DNA from: Aquificaceae bacterium
Lineage (GTDB): Bacteria; Aquificota; Aquificia; Aquificales; Aquificaceae
Length of the DNA: 64,000 nucleotides
Direction: 5' to 3'
Assembly (NCBI GenBank): GCA_037481935.1
Contig: JBBFKQ010000005.1
Span: forward strand, 62,001-126,000
In this document: positions 59,585-64,000 of the stretch, piece after piece
Position numbering within the stretch: position 1 is the stretch's first letter
How the letters are laid out: the number at the start of each line of letters is the position of its first letter
Notes under the pieces: model-generated
The model's database searches: none
Told to the model about the DNA's origin: nothing
What the model saw: only the letters and a program-made list of their open reading frames with translations
Translations under genes and position numbers: made by a program

Positions 59585-62287
59585 ATGAAGGAAGGTAAAA
59601 ATATAATTCTTGTGCATAAAGTTTTCCCCATTAACCTTGAAGGTGTGTCGGGTGGGGCTGAAACCGTCATGCTCGAAATGGCGCAGGCCCTTAAAAATAG
59701 AGGCTGGAATGTTTATTTTTTTGGACATTTTCTCAATTTAAACGCTTATTTTGAGGGTATAAATTTTATAAATTTTGGAGAAGACTTTCAACTTGCTGAA
59801 GTTTTCAAAAATTACAAAAATATTGAATTTGAAGCCTGTATTTCCGTTCACGCATTTCCAATAAAGGTTTTACTGAGCTTCAACAATATCAGAAGATTCT
59901 TTCTGTATCCTCATGATATGAGTTTTATAGAGCACAGAGTTAGCCCAGAATTTATCAATAAGCACGTGGACGGTGTCATATGTTTATCAGAATATCAGAA
60001 GAATGCTTATGCTGAATGGGGTATAGTGCAAGATAAACTAATAAAGATTCCATACGGTATAGATACAGAATTTTACAAGCCAACACCTCACGTCAAGAGA
60101 AATCATAAAAAAATAATGTTTGCAGGAGCTACAATAAGGTCTAAGGGCATATATGTGTTGATAGATGCATTTAAGAAACTCAAAAAGGATATGGAAGATG
60201 TCGAGTTGCATATATATGGAGACTCAAGCCTTTGGGGACTTGAAGAAAACGTTGATAGTAGAATTAACATTCCAGGATTATTCTTTCACGGCAAAGTCGG
60301 CAAATCTGAACTGATAAAAGCATACAGTGAATCTGCTTTGTGTATAGTACCTACAATACCAGAACTATACAAGGAATCTCTGCCTAGGTCTGCCATTGAG
60401 GCTCAGGCGTGTGGCTGTCCTGTAGTAGGGTCAGAAAGTGGAGGTTTACCAGAAACCTTTTTGCACACAAAAACAGGATTTCTTGTCAAACCAATTAATG
60501 TAGATAACCTTTATAAAGTTATAAAGACTGCTATAGGCGATGAAGAAAGATTGAAAAAGATGTCAGAAAATGCCATGAAATTTGTAAGAGAAAATTTTTC
60601 AATGGATAAACAAATCAAACAGCTTGAAGAATACATCTTATCAATAAAACCTGAACTAAATAAAATAGATAGAATAAGCTATAATAATTTAAACATTCTT
60701 TTCTATGTAGAAGTTCCTCTCATGCCTTCAAAAACTTCTTCATGTAGAAGAAACTACGAAATACTTAAAACTCTGCTTGATTTAGGAGCTAGAGTGACAT
60801 ACTCTCATGGTTTTTTCGTAAAAGGTTCAGAAAAAGAAATAAAAGAACTCTTGCATATTTACAAAAATTTCAACATAAGGAGTCCGTTATACGAAAATTT
60901 TTCCATGATTGGTTTTCACGATATTCTATGGATAACAGAGGTATGGGACTACAGGAGACTTCGCAAGGCTGTTGGTTTGGCAAGAAGGGCTAAACTCGTA
61001 TACAACATGCCTGTAGTGTACGATGCTATGGACAGCCTATACAAGCATTATGATAGAGCCAAACTTGCGGGGGAAATTCTAAAGGAGAAAGAGCTTGAAT
61101 CCATAAAAATACTAGAACAAGAAATGTATAAACTCGCTGACATAGTTATTGTTGTCTCTGAAGAGGAAAAAAACTACATAGTTGAAAATTTTGATATATC
61201 TCCTGAAAAAATTGTCATAGTAAGAAATATTCATGATCCAGCCGAATATTCTCATAATTATGGTAAGACTGTATGTTTTGTAGGCGGATTGATGAACTTC
61301 AATAACCTCTTGGCTATTAAGTTTTTTCTCAATAATATATACCATCATGTTCTGAAAAAAGACTCTGATATAGAGTTTTATGTAATTGGTGATAGAACAG
61401 AAATGTTAAAGCTTGAAGAACTGGTAGAAGATAAGAGCTTATTAGAACTTTATAGAAATAAAGTTCATTTCATAGGCTGGATAGAGGATGTGGGTAAAGA
61501 ATTGAAAAGGCATGCCCTTACAGTTGCCCCAATGGTTTCCGGCTCTGGTATAAAGGGTAAAATACTGAACAGTCTTGAATATGGTGTGCCTGTTGTAACA
61601 ACACCTCTGGGTGCCGAAGGTCTTCCAGAGATCACAAAATCTGGCATAGTTATAGCGGAAGGTCCAGAAGAGTTTGCTAAAAAAGTAGTAGAAATAGTAA
61701 AAAACGATGAGTTAAGATGGTCACTGTCTAGAAAAGCCACAGCATACGTAAAAGAATGGTTCTCTAAAGATAGAGCCAGAGAAACTCTTGAACGTATTTT
61801 GCCGATGATTCAAAAAGCTATAAGGGTAAACTTTGCCTTGGCAAGACCTTACAGATATAAACTTGTGGATGACTACAATCTAATCCTGCCAGAAAATTAC
61901 ACACGCGTGGATGACCTTATGGAGGTAATTGGTATGACTCTAGACCAACATAGGTATGAATATCCTGACATAATTCGCTTCAGTTATCTAGATATTTATA
62001 ATACAGAACCTTGGTTGAAACCAGATGCTATAAATGAGGGATCTTGGTTTAGCATATGCGCATGCATGCCTGCTCTTGTAAGGAAGGGCGTGGAGCTTAC
62101 CATGCTTGAGGGGGGCAGATTAACTTATGTATATTCGGACTTACCAATTTGTTATATGGAGCATTCTGCAAGAGATGTAAGAAATAAAATTATAGAATTT
62201 GGCCTTAAATATAAAATGTTGTTTAAAAAACATCCTTTGGTTGAAAAAATGGCAAAAAAAATATATGAATATTTAAGAAAACAATGA
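59585..62287 (+). CDS. Tandem double GT4 glycosyltransferase with extra C-terminal domain
   Basis: 900 residues. Domain 1 (about 1-355) is a full GT4 unit: GGAETVMLEMAQAL, KIMFAGATIRSKGIYVLIDAF and the E-x7-E motif in KESLPRSAIEAQACGCPVVG. Domain 2 (about 366-735) is a second GT-B unit with VYDAMDSLYKHYDR, VCFVGGLMNFNN and GSGIKGKILNSLEYGVPVV. The last about 165 residues (LARPYRYKLVDDYN..., SICACMPALVRKG) match nothing I know. It may add two sugars in turn. Ribosome binding site GGAGG 10 bases before ATG. Confidence 0.82.
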   Translation: MKEGKNIILVHKVFPINLEGVSGGAETVMLEMAQALKNRGWNVYFFGHFLNLNAYFEGINFINFGEDFQLAEVFKNYKNIEFEACISVHAFPIKVLLSFNNIRRFFLYPHDMSFIEHRVSPEFINKHVDGVICLSEYQKNAYAEWGIVQDKLIKIPYGIDTEFYKPTPHVKRNHKKIMFAGATIRSKGIYVLIDAFKKLKKDMEDVELHIYGDSSLWGLEENVDSRINIPGLFFHGKVGKSELIKAYSESALCIVPTIPELYKESLPRSAIEAQACGCPVVGSESGGLPETFLHTKTGFLVKPINVDNLYKVIKTAIGDEERLKKMSENAMKFVRENFSMDKQIKQLEEYILSIKPELNKIDRISYNNLNILFYVEVPLMPSKTSSCRRNYEILKTLLDLGARVTYSHGFFVKGSEKEIKELLHIYKNFNIRSPLYENFSMIGFHDILWITEVWDYRRLRKAVGLARRAKLVYNMPVVYDAMDSLYKHYDRAKLAGEILKEKELESIKILEQEMYKLADIVIVVSEEEKNYIVENFDISPEKIVIVRNIHDPAEYSHNYGKTVCFVGGLMNFNNLLAIKFFLNNIYHHVLKKDSDIEFYVIGDRTEMLKLEELVEDKSLLELYRNKVHFIGWIEDVGKELKRHALTVAPMVSGSGIKGKILNSLEYGVPVVTTPLGAEGLPEITKSGIVIAEGPEEFAKKVVEIVKNDELRWSLSRKATAYVKEWFSKDRARETLERILPMIQKAIRVNFALARPYRYKLVDDYNLILPENYTRVDDLMEVIGMTLDQHRYEYPDIIRFSYLDIYNTEPWLKPDAINEGSWFSICACMPALVRKGVELTMLEGGRLTYVYSDLPICYMEHSARDVRNKIIEFGLKYKMLFKKHPLVEKMAKKIYEYLRKQ

Positions 62288-62302
62288 AATATTAAAGCAT
62301 AT

Positions 62303-63364
62303 TCAGAATACCACCATATTATCTATATGCATTACTTCTTCCTTGCTGGTCTTTAAAATCTTTTTTACTTCCTCTCCTTTTTTTCTGATGATTCTCAACA
62401 CCTCCTCGAAGCTGAAGTTTACCCTTCCCTTTCCTACGAGAAAGCCTCTCTCGTCGTAGAGAACCACCACATCTCCCCTCTGAAAGGCACCTTCTACTTT
62501 CCTTATGCCGGCAGGAAGAAGGCTTTTTCCCTGCTTTATGGCTCTGTATGCCCCTTCATCTATGTATATGGCACCTTTTGGTTCTTCAAGCATGGCGAGG
62601 GCTTTTTTACCCTCTTTAAGAGGTTTTGGAGATGGCCTGAAATAGGTGCCAGCAGTCCTTCCTTCCATAATCTGAAGGAGGCTGTCATTCTTGCCAGTTA
62701 TCACCACCGGAATACCAAGCCTGATGGCTATGCGTGAGGCAGTTATCTTGCTCAGCATACCGCCAGTGCCAAACTGGGAGTTTACACCCTTTACAAGATG
62801 GAGAACACCATCCACATCCTCCACCAGAGGCACAACCCTGCCCTCTTCATCCAAGAGCCCACCTGCAGTGGAAAAGACCACTATAAGGTCGGCCTTCATC
62901 ATGTAAGCGGTGTGAACTGCAAGAAAGTCGTTATCTCCAAAAAGAAGCTCAGATATGGCTACCGTGTCGTTTTCGTTTATTATGGGCACTATACCAAGAG
63001 AAAGCATACTGCTGAGGGCGTTTTTTGCGTTCTGAAACTTTTCTCTATCCTTGAAAATATCTGCAGTGAGAAGAGCCTGACCTACTGTCAGTCCATAGTT
63101 GGAAAAGACCATATCGTAAAGGTGCATAAGGTATGCCTGGCCAACGCCCGCCACTGCCTGCTTTATGCTGAGTTCTCCCGGCCTTTCGCCCAGGCCGAGC
63201 TTTTTTACTCCACAGAGAACTGCCCCAGATGAGACTATTAGAGCCCTGTGATTTTTTTCTCTCAGTTTCTTTACCTCCCCTGCAAGCCTTGAGAGAAAGC
63301 TCAGGTCTATGTCCCCCTCCTCTGTCTGTATGAGGTTTGAACCAATCTTCACCACAAGAAGCAT
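62303..63364 (-). CDS. proB: Glutamate 5-kinase
   Basis: Phosphorylates glutamate at the start of proline synthesis. 353 residues: amino acid kinase domain (about 1-255) with KIGSNLI, IVSSGAV, INENDTVA and FGDNDFLAVHTA, ASRIA and a C-terminal PUA domain (about 275-350). ATG 63364 is 4 bases after TATAAT, so the mRNA is probably leaderless. Returns to core GC content after the island. Confidence 0.96.
   Translation of the reverse strand: MLLVVKIGSNLIQTEEGDIDLSFLSRLAGEVKKLREKNHRALIVSSGAVLCGVKKLGLGERPGELSIKQAVAGVGQAYLMHLYDMVFSNYGLTVGQALLTADIFKDREKFQNAKNALSSMLSLGIVPIINENDTVAISELLFGDNDFLAVHTAYMMKADLIVVFSTAGGLLDEEGRVVPLVEDVDGVLHLVKGVNSQFGTGGMLSKITASRIAIRLGIPVVITGKNDSLLQIMEGRTAGTYFRPSPKPLKEGKKALAMLEEPKGAIYIDEGAYRAIKQGKSLLPAGIRKVEGAFQRGDVVVLYDERGFLVGKGRVNFSFEEVLRIIRKKGEEVKKILKTSKEEVMHIDNMVVF

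Positions 63365-64000
<636 letters not shown>

Larger units (their letters stand above)
57469..62287. other. AT-rich glycan/glycosyltransferase island
   Basis: About 4.8 kb clearly richer in A and T than both sides, with frequent AAA, TTA and ATA codons that the neighbours use less. It carries only three genes: a PIG-L-like protein, a GT4 glycosyltransferase (both minus strand) and a double GT4 enzyme (plus strand). No transposase, integrase or flanking repeats seen. Transfer is inferred from composition and gene type. Confidence 0.65.

Overview
The window is a dense, almost gapless piece of a thermophilic, diderm bacterial chromosome. It most resembles the order Aquificales (Hydrogenobacter/Thermocrinis/Aquifex type). 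Reasons: no rnpA between rpmH and yidD, a selenocysteine-containing SelD, a futalosine-pathway menaquinone gene (mqnA), an ATP synthase c subunit with a signal peptide, Kdo/heptose LPS genes (kdsA, hldD, lptF-like), a peroxiredoxin of the archaeal type and very compact gene packing. Genus cannot be fixed from sequence reading alone. No stretch of more than about 120 bases lacks a gene.

Layout. 1-9.3 kb: gcvT (partial), an LptF/G permease, then a minus-strand run tpiA, uppP, rlmI, a DJ-1/PfpI protein, a lone DppB-type permease, two small proteins, nadB and yvcK. 8.8-13.1 kb, plus strand: yceD-type protein, rpmF, plsX, fabH, a geranylgeranyl-reductase-like flavoprotein and an NlpC/P60 hydrolase, i.e. 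start of lipid and envelope synthesis. 13.1-18.3 kb, minus strand: the translation operon rpsB-tsf-pyrH-frr, with a restriction-modification pair inserted between pyrH and frr. 18.3-24.9 kb: hslO, ychF, pilT-pilC, purC, a PA2778/PA2779-like pair, purN. 25-34.9 kb: hpf, a glycine-zipper lipoprotein, mqnA, trpD, selD (read through an in-frame UGA), leuA, a DUF429 protein, hldD, yidC-yidD-rpmH, atpE-atpB. 34.9-46 kb: two P-type ATPases around an ArsA ATPase operon, a cytochrome c lipoprotein, fabZ, a peroxiredoxin and valS. 46-57.4 kb: thrC, a coiled-coil nuclease-like protein, hemL, a lytic transglycosylase, rpoZ, pncB, a GH57 enzyme, accA, tRNA-Val, gmk and a CoA-binding protein. 57.4-62.3 kb: an AT-rich, horizontally acquired-looking glycan island (PIG-L-like protein, one GT4 enzyme, one tandem double GT4 enzyme). 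62.3-64 kb: proB and the start of kdsA.

The strongest unexplained signal is in how genes are expressed. At about 20 starts a TATAAT-like box (often TGnTATAAT) lies only 4-9 bases before the start codon with no Shine-Dalgarno sequence, implying leaderless mRNAs. In four places the upstream gene's TAA stop sits inside the TATAAT box in the same register. At three divergent junctions of 16-20 bases the two opposing -10 boxes overlap. Seven convergent gene pairs overlap at their 3' ends by 4-42 bases. Genes inside operons instead carry strong AGGAGG sites or ATGA-type overlaps.

Starts were re-chosen for tpiA, rpsB, tsf, purN, hpf, atpE, atpB, thrC, rpoZ, gmk, the DNA methyltransferase, the restriction enzyme, the DUF429 protein and the thioredoxin-fold lipoprotein. 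rpmH, rpmF, the gcvT fragment, the kdsA fragment and full-length selD were placed from the nucleotide sequence. All functional calls rest on motif recognition without database searches.
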